From Streptomyces sp. NBC_00461 (GTDB lineage Bacteria; Actinomycetota; Actinomycetes; Streptomycetales; Streptomycetaceae), in assembly GCF_036013935.1 (NCBI RefSeq), contig NZ_CP107902.1, positions 5,675,001 to 5,739,000 on the forward strand: 64,000 nt of DNA. The letters are read 5' to 3'. Position 1 is the stretch's first letter. Each line of letters begins with the position of its first letter. Shown here piece by piece: positions 8,368 to 17,111 of this stretch. Under the pieces are notes generated by a model. That model ran no database searches, was not told the DNA's origin, and was given only the letters and a program-made list of their open reading frames with translations. Position numbers and translations under genes: made by a program.

Positions 8368-9335
8368 ACAGCAAGGCACTGAGACTCGGGACCAGGCGAA
8401 GCAGACTCGCCATGGCCCAGTCCGGGCAAGTGGCGGACGCCGTGAGCCAGGTGACCGGACGGCCCGTCGAGCTCGTCGAGATCACCACCTACGGCGACAC
8501 CTCCCGCGAGCACCTCGCGCAGATCGGCGGCACGGGAGTGTTCGTCACGGCGCTGCGTGACGCGCTGCTGCGGGGTGAGGTCGACTTCGCGGTTCATTCG
8601 CTCAAGGACCTGCCCACAGCGCAGCCCGCGGAACTGGCGCTGGCCGCCATCCCGCTGCGTGAGGACCCGCGCGACGTGATCGTCGCCCGGGACGCGCTGA
8701 AGTTCACCGACCTGCCGCGCGGCGCGCGCATCGGTACGGGTTCGCCGCGCCGCATGGCGCAGCTGAACGCGTACGCGCGCAGCCACGGGCTGGACATACA
8801 GACGGTCCCGATCCGGGGCAACGTCGACACCCGGATCCGGTATGTGCAGGACGGTGAGCTGGACGCCGTCGTCCTCGCCGCCGCCGGCCTCAGCCGGATA
8901 GGCCGGATCGACGAAGTGACCGACTTCCTGTCGGTCGACACGGTTCTGCCCGCCCCTGGCCAAGGGGCGCTGGCGATCGAGTGCAGGGCGGGGAACACCG
9001 CCCAAGACACTGACCTGATCGCGGCACTCGGCGAACTCGACGACCCGTTCACGCGGGCCGCCGTGACCGCCGAAAGGTCACTGCTCGCCGCCCTGGAGGC
9101 CGGGTGCAGCGCCCCTGTGGGCGCGCTGGCCGACCTTCTGGCCGACGGGCAGATTGTCAACGAAATGCGCCTGCGCGGCATAGTCGGCACGACCGACGGC
9201 ACGCGTACGGTGCAGCTGTCCACCACCGGTCCCGTGCCCGAGACGTACGACCAAGCAATGGCGCTCGGCCGTGAACTCGCGGCCGAGATGCTTGCCCAGG
9301 GCGCGGCCGGTCTGATGGGGGAGCGAGCACAGTGA
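8364..9335 (+). CDS. hemC: Hydroxymethylbilane synthase (porphobilinogen deaminase)
   Basis: A 323-residue enzyme that joins four porphobilinogens into hydroxymethylbilane. It starts LRLGTRRSRLAMAQ, with VHSLKDLPT and the arginine-rich substrate site RIGTGSPRRMAQL and PIRGNVDTRI. Cys248 in LEAGCSAPVGA carries the dipyrromethane cofactor. The length is normal. It overlaps hemA by ATGA and hemD by GTGA, so it is the third gene of the Rex-controlled operon. Confidence 0.97.
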   Translation: MNSKALRLGTRRSRLAMAQSGQVADAVSQVTGRPVELVEITTYGDTSREHLAQIGGTGVFVTALRDALLRGEVDFAVHSLKDLPTAQPAELALAAIPLREDPRDVIVARDALKFTDLPRGARIGTGSPRRMAQLNAYARSHGLDIQTVPIRGNVDTRIRYVQDGELDAVVLAAAGLSRIGRIDEVTDFLSVDTVLPAPGQGALAIECRAGNTAQDTDLIAALGELDDPFTRAAVTAERSLLAALEAGCSAPVGALADLLADGQIVNEMRLRGIVGTTDGTRTVQLSTTGPVPETYDQAMALGRELAAEMLAQGAAGLMGERAQ

Positions 9336-11035
9336 GCCCCACCACCCTTCCCACCGGCCTCGATCACGGGCACGTCACCTTCCTCGGTGCCGGACCCGGG
9401 GATCCGGGACTGCTGACTCTGCGCGCCGTTGAGGCGCTGGCGAACGCGGACGTACTGGTCGCCGAGCACGACGTGCTCGACGTGGTGCGTCAGCACGCCA
9501 GACAGGGCGCCGCCGAGGTGCACACGGACGGGGGCCCTTCATCGGACCCGCTTCCGGGCACGGGCACACCTCAGCTGGCGGTTGTTGACGGCTCGTCAAC
9601 AACCGCTGGAGTCCCCGTGGTACGGGATGCCGCACATCTTGTCATGGAGGCCGCACGGGGCGGCAGGCGGGTCGTGCGTGCGGTGTCCGGGGATCCCGGA
9701 CTCGACACGAACGCCGCCGAGGAGATGCTCGCCTGCGCCCGCGCCGGCGTGCCCTTCGAGGTGGTGCCCGGTGTCGCCACCGCCGTCGGCGTGCCCGCGT
9801 ACGCCGGTGTTCCGCTGCGGGACGCCGAGGGCGCGGACGTGCGGTTCGTCGACGCGCGTACGGCATCGGACCGGTGCTGGACGGAGGTGGGGGCGTCGGA
9901 CGGGACCGTGGTCGTGTCGACGACGCTGGACTCCGTCGGTGCCGCCGCCGGTGAACTGGTGTCGGCAGGCCGTAAGCCCGATACCCCGATGACCGTGACG
10001 GTGGCCGGTACGACCACGCGTCAGCGGACCTGGACGGCGACGCTCGGCACCATCGCGCAGACCCTGAAGCAGGCCAAGGTGCTGCCGTCGCCCGAGGGCG
10101 GCCGGCCGGTGATAGCCGTGGTCGGTGAGCGTTCCGCCGTCGCCCAGCGCGACCAGTTGTCGTGGTTCGAGTCCAAGCCGCTGTTCGGCTGGAAGGTTCT
10201 CGTGCCGCGTACGAAGGAGCAGGCGGCGTCGCTCTCCGACCAGCTGCGGTCCTACGGGGCCGTGCCGCACGAGGTGCCGACCATCGCCGTCGAGCCGCCG
10301 CGCACGCCCCAGCAGATGGAGCGGGCCGTGAAGGGGCTCGTCACCGGGCGCTACGAGTGGATCGCCTTCACCTCGGTGAACGCGGTCAAGGCCGTGCGGG
10401 AGAAGTTCGAGGAGTACGGGCTCGACGCGCGGGCCTTCGCGGGGATCAAGGTCGCCGCGGTGGGCGAGCAGACGGCGAAGGCGCTGGTCGCCTTTGGCGT
10501 GAAGCCGGATCTGGTGCCCAGCGGGGAGCAGTCGGCTGCGGGGCTGCTGGAGGACTGGCCGCCGTACGACCCCGTTTTCGATCCGATCGACCGGGTGTTC
10601 CTGCCGCGGGCCGACATCGCCACGGAGACTCTTGTCGCCGGGCTCATCGAGCTGGGCTGGGAGGTCGACGACGTCACCGCGTACCGGACCGTGCGGGCGT
10701 CGCCGCCGCCGGCCGATACCCGGGAGGCGATCAAGGGGGGTGGCTTCGATGCCGTTCTCTTCACGTCGTCCTCCACCGTGCGCAACCTGGTGGGTATCGC
10801 CGGGAAGCCGCACAACGTGACGGTGATCGCCTGTATCGGTCCGGCCACCGCGAAGACCGCCGAGGAGCACGGGCTGCGGGTGGACGTGATGGCTCCGGAG
10901 CCGTCCGTGCACAGGCTGGCCGAGGCGCTGGCGGACTTCGGGTTGCGGCGGCGGGCTGCCGCGCAGGAGGCCGGCGATGCGGTTACTCGGCCGAGTGAGC
11001 GGCGGCCGGGGGCTCGGCGGCGTCGTACGACCTGA
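9332..11035 (+). CDS. hemD: Fused uroporphyrinogen-III C-methyltransferase / uroporphyrinogen-III synthase
   Basis: A 567-residue two-domain protein. Residues ~10-250 resemble a tetrapyrrole methylase, starting with VTFLGAGPGDPGLLTLRA and including VVPGVATAVGVPAYAGVPLR. Residues ~285-550 are the HemD fold (LVPRTKEQAASLSDQLRSYG, then AFTSVNAVKAV, and FTSSSTVRNLVG). The HemD part closes hydroxymethylbilane to uroporphyrinogen III. The methylase part would lead to siroheme and cobalamin, but it diverges from canonical CobA after its first loop, so its activity is less certain. The start is a GTG overlapping the hemC stop. Confidence 0.92.
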   Translation: MSPTTLPTGLDHGHVTFLGAGPGDPGLLTLRAVEALANADVLVAEHDVLDVVRQHARQGAAEVHTDGGPSSDPLPGTGTPQLAVVDGSSTTAGVPVVRDAAHLVMEAARGGRRVVRAVSGDPGLDTNAAEEMLACARAGVPFEVVPGVATAVGVPAYAGVPLRDAEGADVRFVDARTASDRCWTEVGASDGTVVVSTTLDSVGAAAGELVSAGRKPDTPMTVTVAGTTTRQRTWTATLGTIAQTLKQAKVLPSPEGGRPVIAVVGERSAVAQRDQLSWFESKPLFGWKVLVPRTKEQAASLSDQLRSYGAVPHEVPTIAVEPPRTPQQMERAVKGLVTGRYEWIAFTSVNAVKAVREKFEEYGLDARAFAGIKVAAVGEQTAKALVAFGVKPDLVPSGEQSAAGLLEDWPPYDPVFDPIDRVFLPRADIATETLVAGLIELGWEVDDVTAYRTVRASPPPADTREAIKGGGFDAVLFTSSSTVRNLVGIAGKPHNVTVIACIGPATAKTAEEHGLRVDVMAPEPSVHRLAEALADFGLRRRAAAQEAGDAVTRPSERRPGARRRRTT

Positions 11036-11044
11036 GGTGGGTGG

Positions 11045-11130
11045 GGGTGCGCGTCCCTGGGGCGCTGCGCCCCCAGACCCCCGCTTCGGCCCTGACGGGC
11101 CTCGTCCTCAAACGCCGGACGGGCTGGATG
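11045..11130. repeat. Streptomyces intergenic repeat with GC-rich hairpin
   Basis: The stretch has TGGGGCGCTGCGCCCCCAGA, which folds into a strong hairpin, followed by CCGCTTCGGCC, CCTCGTCCTCAAACGCC and GGACGGGCTGGAT. I recognise this as a short repeat found between genes in many Streptomyces genomes. Here it sits between the convergent hemD and oxidase genes and may act as terminator. Confidence 0.6.
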
Positions 11131-11133
11131 TGC

Positions 11134-12525
11134 TCACGCGGGTTGTGGGGTCACCGTGTGCCCGTAGCGCAGCAGGTTGCCTGGGTCGTATGTCGCCTTC
11201 GTGTGGCTCAGGCGGGTGTAGACCTCGTCCGTCCAGGCGCGCGCCCGGTCCTTCTCGTTCCCCGGTGTGCCGTGCAGGTTGACCATCGTGTGGCCCGTGC
11301 TGTGCGGGGCCATCGCGGTGTGGAGGGCACTCGTCGCCGACTCCACTGCGGCCGCGAACTCGGCGTCGGGCAGGACGCCGACCGTTTCCAGGATGTAGCT
11401 GGCGTCGCGGGCGCAGATGGCGTCCTCGATGTCGGCGGGGCGGGAGAGCGCGCCGCCCATGTGGCGGAGTTCGATCAGGAGGAGCGGGAGGTCCGGGACC
11501 GCCGGGCCCGCCCGGTCCAGGAACGTCGTGAGGGCGTCCGGGGGCAGGGCCCTGAGAAGGGTGCAGGCTTCGCGGGCGGGGAGCGGGTCGTGCGGGTCCA
11601 GGTAGATGCGGTCCATGGCCGCGTACGGCATCACCTCCACGGTGTCGAGGACGACCGGGGCGGCCTCGCGCAGGGGTGCCAGCAGGTGCTCGCCCTCCTC
11701 CGTGTCGCCGGTCCAGGCCAGGGCGACGCGAGACCAGAAGCCGCCGCGCAGGGGCTCGGGGATCTCCGGGATCGGCGGGAGGCGCAGGAGGGTGTACGCG
11801 CTGCACATCTCGACGGGGAGCGTGGTCGTCCAGTCGGCCCAGGTACGGAGCACCGCCTCCGCGTCCTCGCCGGAGAAGTAGATGCCACCGCCCAGCACCG
11901 TGGCGAGCGGGAGCAGGTCGAAGGTCAGCTCGGTGACCACACCCACGTTGCCCTTGCCGCCGCGCAGGGCCCAGAAGAGGTCGGGTTCGGAGTCGGCGGT
12001 CGCCGTGCGCAGCCCTGCGTCGGGGGTGACCACCTGGAAGGAACGGACCCGGTCGGCCGCGTAGCCGTAGGTCCGGCCGAGGATGGGGAGACCGCCGCCC
12101 AGCGTGTAGCCGACGACGCCCGCGTCCGAGGAGGAGCCGTTGAGCGGGGCGAGGCCGTGCGGGGCGGCCGCCTCCAGGACGTGGCGCCACTTCGCGCCGG
12201 CCGCGACCGTCGCCGTGCGTTCGGCCGGGTCGATGGTCACGTCCGTCAGGCGGGTGGTGCTGATGAGCAGTCCGCCGTCGATCGGGAAGTTCGCGCCGTG
12301 GCCGGTGGCCTGGACGGCGATGGGGGTGCCGGTGGCCGCGGCCCAGCGCATCGCCGTGACGATGTCGTCGGTGTCCCTCGCTCCGACCACGATGTCGGGA
12401 CGGTGGATGGCGGCGAGGTTGAAGCCGGTGACCTCGGCGACGTAGGCGTCGTCGCCCGGGCGCAGGACGGGCCCGTGGATCTCGGACAGGGCGAACAGGT
12501 CCGGGGTGTGGTGGGTGGCGGTCAT
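11134..12525 (-). CDS. FAD-binding oxidoreductase (VAO/berberine-bridge type)
   Basis: A 463-residue flavoprotein. The FAD domain holds AIHRPDIVVGARDTDDIV and AVQATGHGAN, whose histidine is where such enzymes bind FAD covalently. VVGYTLGGGLPILGRTYG is the second flavin-binding loop, and it carries Ser (GSSSDAG) where bicovalent enzymes have Cys, so a single covalent link is likely. The C-terminal berberine-bridge domain ends KATYDPGNLLRYGH. Substrate unknown. It is divergent from hemB and separates it from hemACD; nothing ties it to heme synthesis. Confidence 0.87.
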   Translation of the reverse strand: MTATHHTPDLFALSEIHGPVLRPGDDAYVAEVTGFNLAAIHRPDIVVGARDTDDIVTAMRWAAATGTPIAVQATGHGANFPIDGGLLISTTRLTDVTIDPAERTATVAAGAKWRHVLEAAAPHGLAPLNGSSSDAGVVGYTLGGGLPILGRTYGYAADRVRSFQVVTPDAGLRTATADSEPDLFWALRGGKGNVGVVTELTFDLLPLATVLGGGIYFSGEDAEAVLRTWADWTTTLPVEMCSAYTLLRLPPIPEIPEPLRGGFWSRVALAWTGDTEEGEHLLAPLREAAPVVLDTVEVMPYAAMDRIYLDPHDPLPAREACTLLRALPPDALTTFLDRAGPAVPDLPLLLIELRHMGGALSRPADIEDAICARDASYILETVGVLPDAEFAAAVESATSALHTAMAPHSTGHTMVNLHGTPGNEKDRARAWTDEVYTRLSHTKATYDPGNLLRYGHTVTPQPA

Positions 12526-12707
12526 CTCGTCCTCCGCGGTGCGTGACGGAGGGACGGCGGCGGCAGGTGGCGGGAGGGGCCGTCGGGTCCCCTCGTTCGG
12601 TCGGCTCTCTCAGGATGGACCCGGGCGGCGAGGGGCGCATGACGGGTGTCCGGGCGCCGACGGCCCGTCGGCAAAGGCGCCCCTGAGCCGGGCGTAGCGT
12701 AGGCGGC

Positions 12708-13700
12708 ATGACGACGTACGGATCCTTTCCCGGCACCCGGCCGCGGCGGCTGCGCACCACTCCCGTCATGCGGCGCATGGTCGCCGAGACCCGGCTGCAC
12801 CCTGCGGACTTCATCCTCCCGGCGTTCGTGCGCGAGGGCGTGAGCGAGCCCGTGCCGATCGCCGCCATGCCCGGCGTCGTGCAGCACACGCGCGACAGCC
12901 TGAAGAAGGCGGCCGCCGAGGCGGTGGCGGCCGGGATCTCCGGGATCATGCTCTTCGGCGTGCCGGAGGAGGACAAGAAGGACGCCCTCGGGACGCCGGG
13001 GACCGATCCGGAGGGGATTCTGCAGGTCGCGATCCGCGACGTGCGGGCCGAGGTGGGCGACGACCTGCTCGTCATGTCCGATCTGTGTCTCGACGAGACG
13101 ACCGATCACGGGCATTGCGGGGTGCTCGACGCGGAAGGGCGCGTCGACAACGACGCCACCCTGGAGCGGTACGCCGAGATGGCGCAGGTCCAGGCCGACG
13201 CCGGCGCCCATGTGGTCGGGCCCAGCGGAATGATGGACGGGCAGATCGGGGTCGTCCGTGACGCGCTCGACCAGATCGGGCGGGAGGACGTCGCGATCCT
13301 CGCCTACACCGCGAAGTACGCGTCCGCCTTCTACGGGCCGTTCCGCGAGGCCGTCGGCTCGTCGCTCAAGGGCGACCGCAAGACGTACCAGCAGGATCCG
13401 GCGAACCTCCGCGAGTCCCTGCGGGAGCTGGCGCTCGATCTCGAAGAGGGCGCCGACATGGTGATGGTCAAGCCTGCCGGGCCCTACCTCGACGTCCTGG
13501 CGCGCGTCGCCGACGCCGTGGACGTGCCGGTGGCCGCCTACCAGATCTCCGGCGAGTACTCGATGGTCGAGGCCGCCGCGGAGAAGGGCTGGATCGACCG
13601 CGACCGGGCGATCCTGGAGACGCTGACCGGCATCAGGCGGGCGGGCGCGCAGAACATCCTGACGTACTGGGCCGTGGAGGCCGCGCAGAAGCTGCGCTGA
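12708..13700 (+). CDS. hemB: Delta-aminolevulinic acid dehydratase (porphobilinogen synthase)
   Basis: A 330-residue enzyme that condenses two 5-aminolevulinates to porphobilinogen. The Schiff-base lysines are in [16 protein letters not shown] and [12 protein letters not shown]. The metal loop reads [17 protein letters not shown]: two of the three zinc cysteines of the classical C-x-C-x7-C site are present, and the middle one is Asp. This suggests weakened or no catalytic zinc and reliance on magnesium, which is inference. The start is ATG 12708, and the length is normal. It is transcribed separately from the rex operon. Confidence 0.96.
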   Translation: MTTYGSFPGTRPRRLRTTPVMRRMVAETRLHPADFILPAFVREGVSEPVPIAAMPGVVQHTRDSLKKAAAEAVAAGISGIMLFGVPEEDKKDALGTPGTDPEGILQVAIRDVRAEVGDDLLVMSDLCLDETTDHGHCGVLDAEGRVDNDATLERYAEMAQVQADAGAHVVGPSGMMDGQIGVVRDALDQIGREDVAILAYTAKYASAFYGPFREAVGSSLKGDRKTYQQDPANLRESLRELALDLEEGADMVMVKPAGPYLDVLARVADAVDVPVAAYQISGEYSMVEAAAEKGWIDRDRAILETLTGIRRAGAQNILTYWAVEAAQKLR

Positions 13701-13738
13701 GCGCAGGCGGGAGCGACGCTCACGGGGCCGACGGCGAG

Positions 13739-13996
13739 GGCCTGTCCGGCGGATCAGGCCGGCTGGAAGGGGCTGCGCGTTGTCGCCGCCCCGGGCGGGC
13801 TCTGGTGCGTGCGGCTGCAAGGCGGGGGAGGGAGTCGACGCGATGGGGCTCCCCGCGCTTGAGCGGAGCCGAGAGTGGGGGAGTCGGTGAGTGACGGCAA
13901 CGCCGCTGAGGGTCCCCTCCCCCACGCCTTCAAGGCAGTGGGGGAGTGCGTGCCAGGGCCCGCGACGCCGGCATGATCCGCCGGACGGACCCTAGC
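13739..13996 (-). repeat. MITE-like repeat, copy A
   Basis: About 255 bases that recur in inverted orientation at 35104-35361 with roughly nine in ten bases alike by eye. Ends are imperfect inverted repeats: GGACAGGCC next to CGGATCA at one end and CCGGCATGATCCGCCGGAC at the other. The body contains shared blocks such as GCCTTGAAGGCGTGGGGGAG and GGGGCTCC. No credible protein is encoded. Copy A fills the gap between hemB and the small lipoprotein gene. Confidence 0.8.
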
Positions 13997-14163
13997 TAGG
14001 GCGTCCGCCCGGGGGCCGAGTGGGAAGTGGGACTGCTCACGGACGACGGTCCCTCGTCGCGCAGGCCCTCGCCGTCCTTGCACGCCGTGAGCACGAGCGC
14101 GGCGAGTGCGGCCGTCGCGGCGAGGAGCAGGCGGGCTCGGGTGCGGGTGGGGGATGCGGACAT
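13996..14163 (-). CDS. Small putative lipoprotein
   Basis: A 55-residue protein with a signal peptide, TRTRARLLLAATAALAALV, and lipobox LTAC, so the mature lipoprotein would start at Cys29 and have only ~27 residues rich in Ser, Pro and Gly. ATG 14163 follows GAGAGG. Its stop abuts the repeat element. No function can be given. Small lipoproteins of this kind are common in Streptomyces. Confidence 0.55.
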   Translation of the reverse strand: MSASPTRTRARLLLAATAALAALVLTACKDGEGLRDEGPSSVSSPTSHSAPGRTP

Positions 14164-14347
14164 GGCGCGGCCCTCTCGATGGCGAACTGGGGGTCGGGGC
14201 ACCAGCCTGCGTCGTGAACGGCCCGGCTCGCCACACTCCCCGCGCGATTCGGGACGCCGGACCGAAGGGATGCCCTCTGACCTGCGGGGACGCCGTGTCC
14301 CGGAGGTACGGTCCGGGACGCTTCGCCGGCCCCGGGCCTGCTCCGGA

Positions 14348-14414
14348 GCCGTGAGATCACGGCACGGGCACCATCAAGTTCCGCCGGGAGTTAGGTTGTT
14401 GACGACCGGTCGTC
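14348..14414. promoter_or_regulatory. Two palindromes upstream of the methyltransferase gene
   Basis: GCCGTGA-GA-TCACGGC (14348-14363) and the perfect palindrome GACGACCGGTCGTC (14401-14414) lie in the otherwise empty 313-base gap before the gene at 14477. They look like operators, but the regulator is unknown. Confidence 0.4.
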
Positions 14415-14476
14415 GGCTCCTGGACGACCTCGTCGTTGGCTCGTGAAGACCACCCCGACTCGCCACGGAGACGCCC

Positions 14477-15379
14477 ATGTCCGGTGACGCCCTCAGCCAG
14501 GATCCCGCCGAGCTGAGAAGGAGGATCGACACCACCAAGGCGCACCCTGCCCGCGTCTACGACGTCTTCCTCGGCGGCAAGGACAACTACCCCGTCGACC
14601 GGGCGGCGGCCGCCGCCGCGCTCGCCGCCAACCCGCGCGGCTACCTCGACGTACGGCACAACCGCGACTTCCTGCGGCGGGCAGTGAACACGCTGGCCGA
14701 GGACCACGGCATACGCCAGTTCCTCGACATCGGTACCGGCCTGCCCACCGCGGAGAACGTCCACCAGATCGCCCAGCGGATCGCCCCCGACTCGCGGGTC
14801 GTGTACGTCGACAACGACCCGGTGGTGCTCGCCCACGCGCGGGCGCTGCTCACGAGTGGGCCCGAGGGCCGTACGGACTACATCGACGCCGACTTCAAGA
14901 ACCCGGCGCAGATCCTGGAACAGGCCGCGAAGACGCTGGACTTCGACCAGCCGGTCGCGCTGTGCCTCGTGGCGCTCCTGCACTTCGTCGAGGACGAGGA
15001 GGCGTACCCGATCGTGCGCGGACTCGTCGAGGCGCTGCCGTCCGGGAGCCGGCTGGTGCTCAGCCATCTCACCGAGGATCTCAACCCCGAGAACATCCGC
15101 GCGGTCCAGCGCACCTACACCGAGCGGGGCTTCACCTTCGTGCTGCGTTCCGAGGCGGAGGTCGCGCGGTTCTTCACGGAGAACTCCCTGGAGTTGGCGG
15201 AGCCCGGAGTGGTCCCCGCCCACCACTGGCGCGCCGACGACGCCGCTCCCGTTCCGGAGCAGCCCGACGCCTCCTACCTGGCGGCCCTCGACGACATCGA
15301 GAAGGTGCGCTACGCCGACATCAACGACGTCACGGACGCTGACATCAACGTGTACGTGGCGGTCGGCGGCAAGGGCTGA
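14477..15379 (+). CDS. SAM-dependent methyltransferase (DUF574 / Methyltransf_19)
   Basis: A 300-residue actinobacterial methyltransferase family member. The N-terminus has the family signature RVYDVFLGGKDNYPVDR. The SAM-binding loop is FLDIGTGLPTAENVHQ, the acidic strand is RVVYVDNDPVVLAHA, and later come ALCLVALLHFVED and GSRLVLSHLTED. The family is expanded in Streptomyces; targets are mostly unknown. ATG 14477 follows CGGAG. No linked gene suggests a substrate. Confidence 0.88.
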   Translation: MSGDALSQDPAELRRRIDTTKAHPARVYDVFLGGKDNYPVDRAAAAAALAANPRGYLDVRHNRDFLRRAVNTLAEDHGIRQFLDIGTGLPTAENVHQIAQRIAPDSRVVYVDNDPVVLAHARALLTSGPEGRTDYIDADFKNPAQILEQAAKTLDFDQPVALCLVALLHFVEDEEAYPIVRGLVEALPSGSRLVLSHLTEDLNPENIRAVQRTYTERGFTFVLRSEAEVARFFTENSLELAEPGVVPAHHWRADDAAPVPEQPDASYLAALDDIEKVRYADINDVTDADINVYVAVGGKG

Positions 15380-15486
15380 AAGGGTTGAAAGGGCTGAAGG
15401 GCGTGAAAGGGCTGAAAGGACTGAGGGGCCGGACGTCCGTATCCAGGCCGGCGTCCGTATCCGCGTCCGCATCGGCGTCCGCATCC
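15374..15486. repeat. Short tandem repeats
   Basis: Two degenerate arrays sit right behind a stop codon: six units of about GGGCTGAAA (15376-15425), then five of about GTCCG(T/C)ATCC (15436-15486). They look like slippage-made repeats without coding value. Confidence 0.7.
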
Positions 15487-15566
15487 CGGAAACCTGCTTG
15501 TAGGCGGCATCTACTTCCCTAGGCTGCGGTCCTGAGCCGCCTCACCGCAGCCGAAGGAGCCGTGCC

Positions 15567-16814
15567 ATGACCGTCGCGCCCGCCCCAGCCCCCGTGCCGT
15601 CCCTGGCCGCGCGGGCTTCTTCGATCGGCGGTTCGCCGGTACGGGACATCCTGGCCGTCACTGCCCGCCCCGAGGTGATCAACTTCGCGGGCGGGCTGCC
15701 GGCGCCCGAGCTGTTCGACGCGGAGGGAATCGCCCGGGCGTACCGGGCGGTGCTCGCGGAGTCGTCCGCACAGGCTCTGCAGTACTCCACCACCGAGGGC
15801 GAGCCGGCGCTGCGGGCCGCGCTCGCCGCGCGCACCTCGGCCCGCGGGCTGCCCACCCAACCCGACGACCTCCTCGTCACCACCGGCTCCCAGCAGGCGC
15901 TGTCCCTGCTGGCGACGGCCCTGCTGGAGCCCGGGGACGTCGTCCTCGTCGAGAGTCCCTGTTACCTGGCGGCACTTCAGGTCTTCGCGTTCGCGGGCGC
16001 GCGGGTGGTGGCCGTGCCCGGAGACGGGGACGGGGTGGATCCCGCGGCGTTGGAGGAACTGGTGGTGCGGGAGCGGCCCAAGCTGCTGTACACCGTGCCG
16101 ACGTTCCAGAACCCGACCGGCCGCACCATGCCTGCCGGACGGCGTGCGGCCGTGGCGTCGGTGGCCGCGCGCCGGGGACTGTGGATCATCGAGGACGACC
16201 CCTACGGCGAGCTTCGCTTCGAGGGCGAGCGGGTGCCGTGGATCGCCTCGTACGAGGGGGCGGCGGACCGGACCGTGCTGCTCGGTTCCTTCTCCAAGGT
16301 CATGGCCCCGGGGCTGCGGCTCGGCTGGCTGCGGGCGCCCGGGGAGCTGCGGCGCGCCTGCGTCGTCGCCAAACAGGCCGCCGACCTGCACACTCCGACC
16401 GTCAACCAGCTCGCGGCGACACGGTACTTGGCGGACAGCGACCTGGACGCGCACGTCGCGCGGGTCGCGGGCGTCTACGGCCGGCGCCGGGACGCCATGC
16501 TCGCCGGACTGGCCGCCGCGCTTCCCGAGGGCTCGGTCTGGGACCGGCCCGAGGGCGGCATGTTCCTCTGGGCGCGCCTGCCCGAGTCGTACGACACCAC
16601 CGCGCTGCTGCCGCGGGTGGTGCGGCACGACGTGGCGTACGTCCCGGGCGCGCCCTTCTACGCCGGCGATCCCGACCGCTCGACCCTGCGGCTGTGCTTC
16701 GTGACGCAGACGCCGGAGGAGATCGGGGAGGGGCTGAGGAGGCTGGGGGAAGCGTTGGGGGAGGGGTTGGGGAGGGGAGGGGCTGCTAGCTGTATTGATC
16801 ACGAGCGTTGTTGA
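15567..16814 (+). CDS. PLP-dependent aminotransferase, class I/II (LysN/MocR-aminotransferase-like)
   Basis: A 415-residue fold-type I aminotransferase without the GntR domain. Features are LPAPELFDAEGIARAYR, LQYSTTEGEPALRAALAAR, TTGSQQALSLLATALLEPGD, TVPTFQNPTGRTM, and Lys in LLGSFSKVMAPGLRLGWLRAP for the PLP Schiff base. Arg in RLCFV binds the substrate carboxylate. The group includes 2-aminoadipate and aromatic aminotransferases, and the substrate cannot be fixed from sequence. The C-terminal ~20 residues (GLGRGGAASCIDHERC) run into a Gly-rich tract and on across the decayed SDR, so the stop may have shifted. Confidence 0.87.
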   Translation: MTVAPAPAPVPSLAARASSIGGSPVRDILAVTARPEVINFAGGLPAPELFDAEGIARAYRAVLAESSAQALQYSTTEGEPALRAALAARTSARGLPTQPDDLLVTTGSQQALSLLATALLEPGDVVLVESPCYLAALQVFAFAGARVVAVPGDGDGVDPAALEELVVRERPKLLYTVPTFQNPTGRTMPAGRRAAVASVAARRGLWIIEDDPYGELRFEGERVPWIASYEGAADRTVLLGSFSKVMAPGLRLGWLRAPGELRRACVVAKQAADLHTPTVNQLAATRYLADSDLDAHVARVAGVYGRRRDAMLAGLAAALPEGSVWDRPEGGMFLWARLPESYDTTALLPRVVRHDVAYVPGAPFYAGDPDRSTLRLCFVTQTPEEIGEGLRRLGEALGEGLGRGGAASCIDHERC

Positions 16815-16896
16815 CGAGCACGTCGAGGCTGCCATACATGTCGGCGACCCGTTCGAAGAGGCGTTGTACCTAGGGCCCGTCGACCTGGAAGCCGAT
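16786..16896 (-). pseudogene. Decayed short-chain dehydrogenase fragment
   Basis: On the minus strand one frame reads VQRLFERVADMYGSLDVLVNN then ARDQ, which is the classical SDR segment ending in the NNAG motif. It is closed by a stop on both sides, and nothing else of an SDR remains. It overlaps the end of the aminotransferase gene. Confidence 0.65.
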
Positions 16897-16973
16897 CCGG
16901 AACCCGATCCGGAACCCGGTCCAGAACCCGGTCAGAACCCGGTCCGGATATCGACCCGGAACCCGACCCGTAA
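16894..16973. repeat. Degenerate 11-12 bp tandem repeat
   Basis: Seven units of about G(A/G)(T/C)CCGGAACCC follow each other, with single-base changes. The array is intergenic, between the decayed SDR and the small membrane peptide gene. Confidence 0.75.
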
Positions 16974-17036
16974 CGCGGACGATCATGAGGCGTTAAGAGC
17001 GGAAGAAACGTCACATTTCACACATGGAGGTCTCTC

Positions 17037-17111
17037 ATGCTCGGTACCCTCGTCGGTGGCCTGCTCGCTGCTGTGGTTGCTCTCCTTCACGGGGTTCTCG
17101 GCATCCTCTGA
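17037..17111 (+). CDS. 24-residue hydrophobic membrane peptide
   Basis: The peptide starts MLGTLVGGLLAAVVALLHGV and ends LGIL; it is almost wholly a single membrane helix with one His and no acidic residue. ATG 17037 follows a strong ribosome-binding site, GGAGG, at six bases. A 20-base perfect palindrome begins at the stop codon. This gene-like layout argues for real expression. Function is unknown. Possibilities are a type I toxin-like peptide or a membrane-protein regulator, without direct evidence. Confidence 0.5.
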   Translation: MLGTLVGGLLAAVVALLHGVLGIL

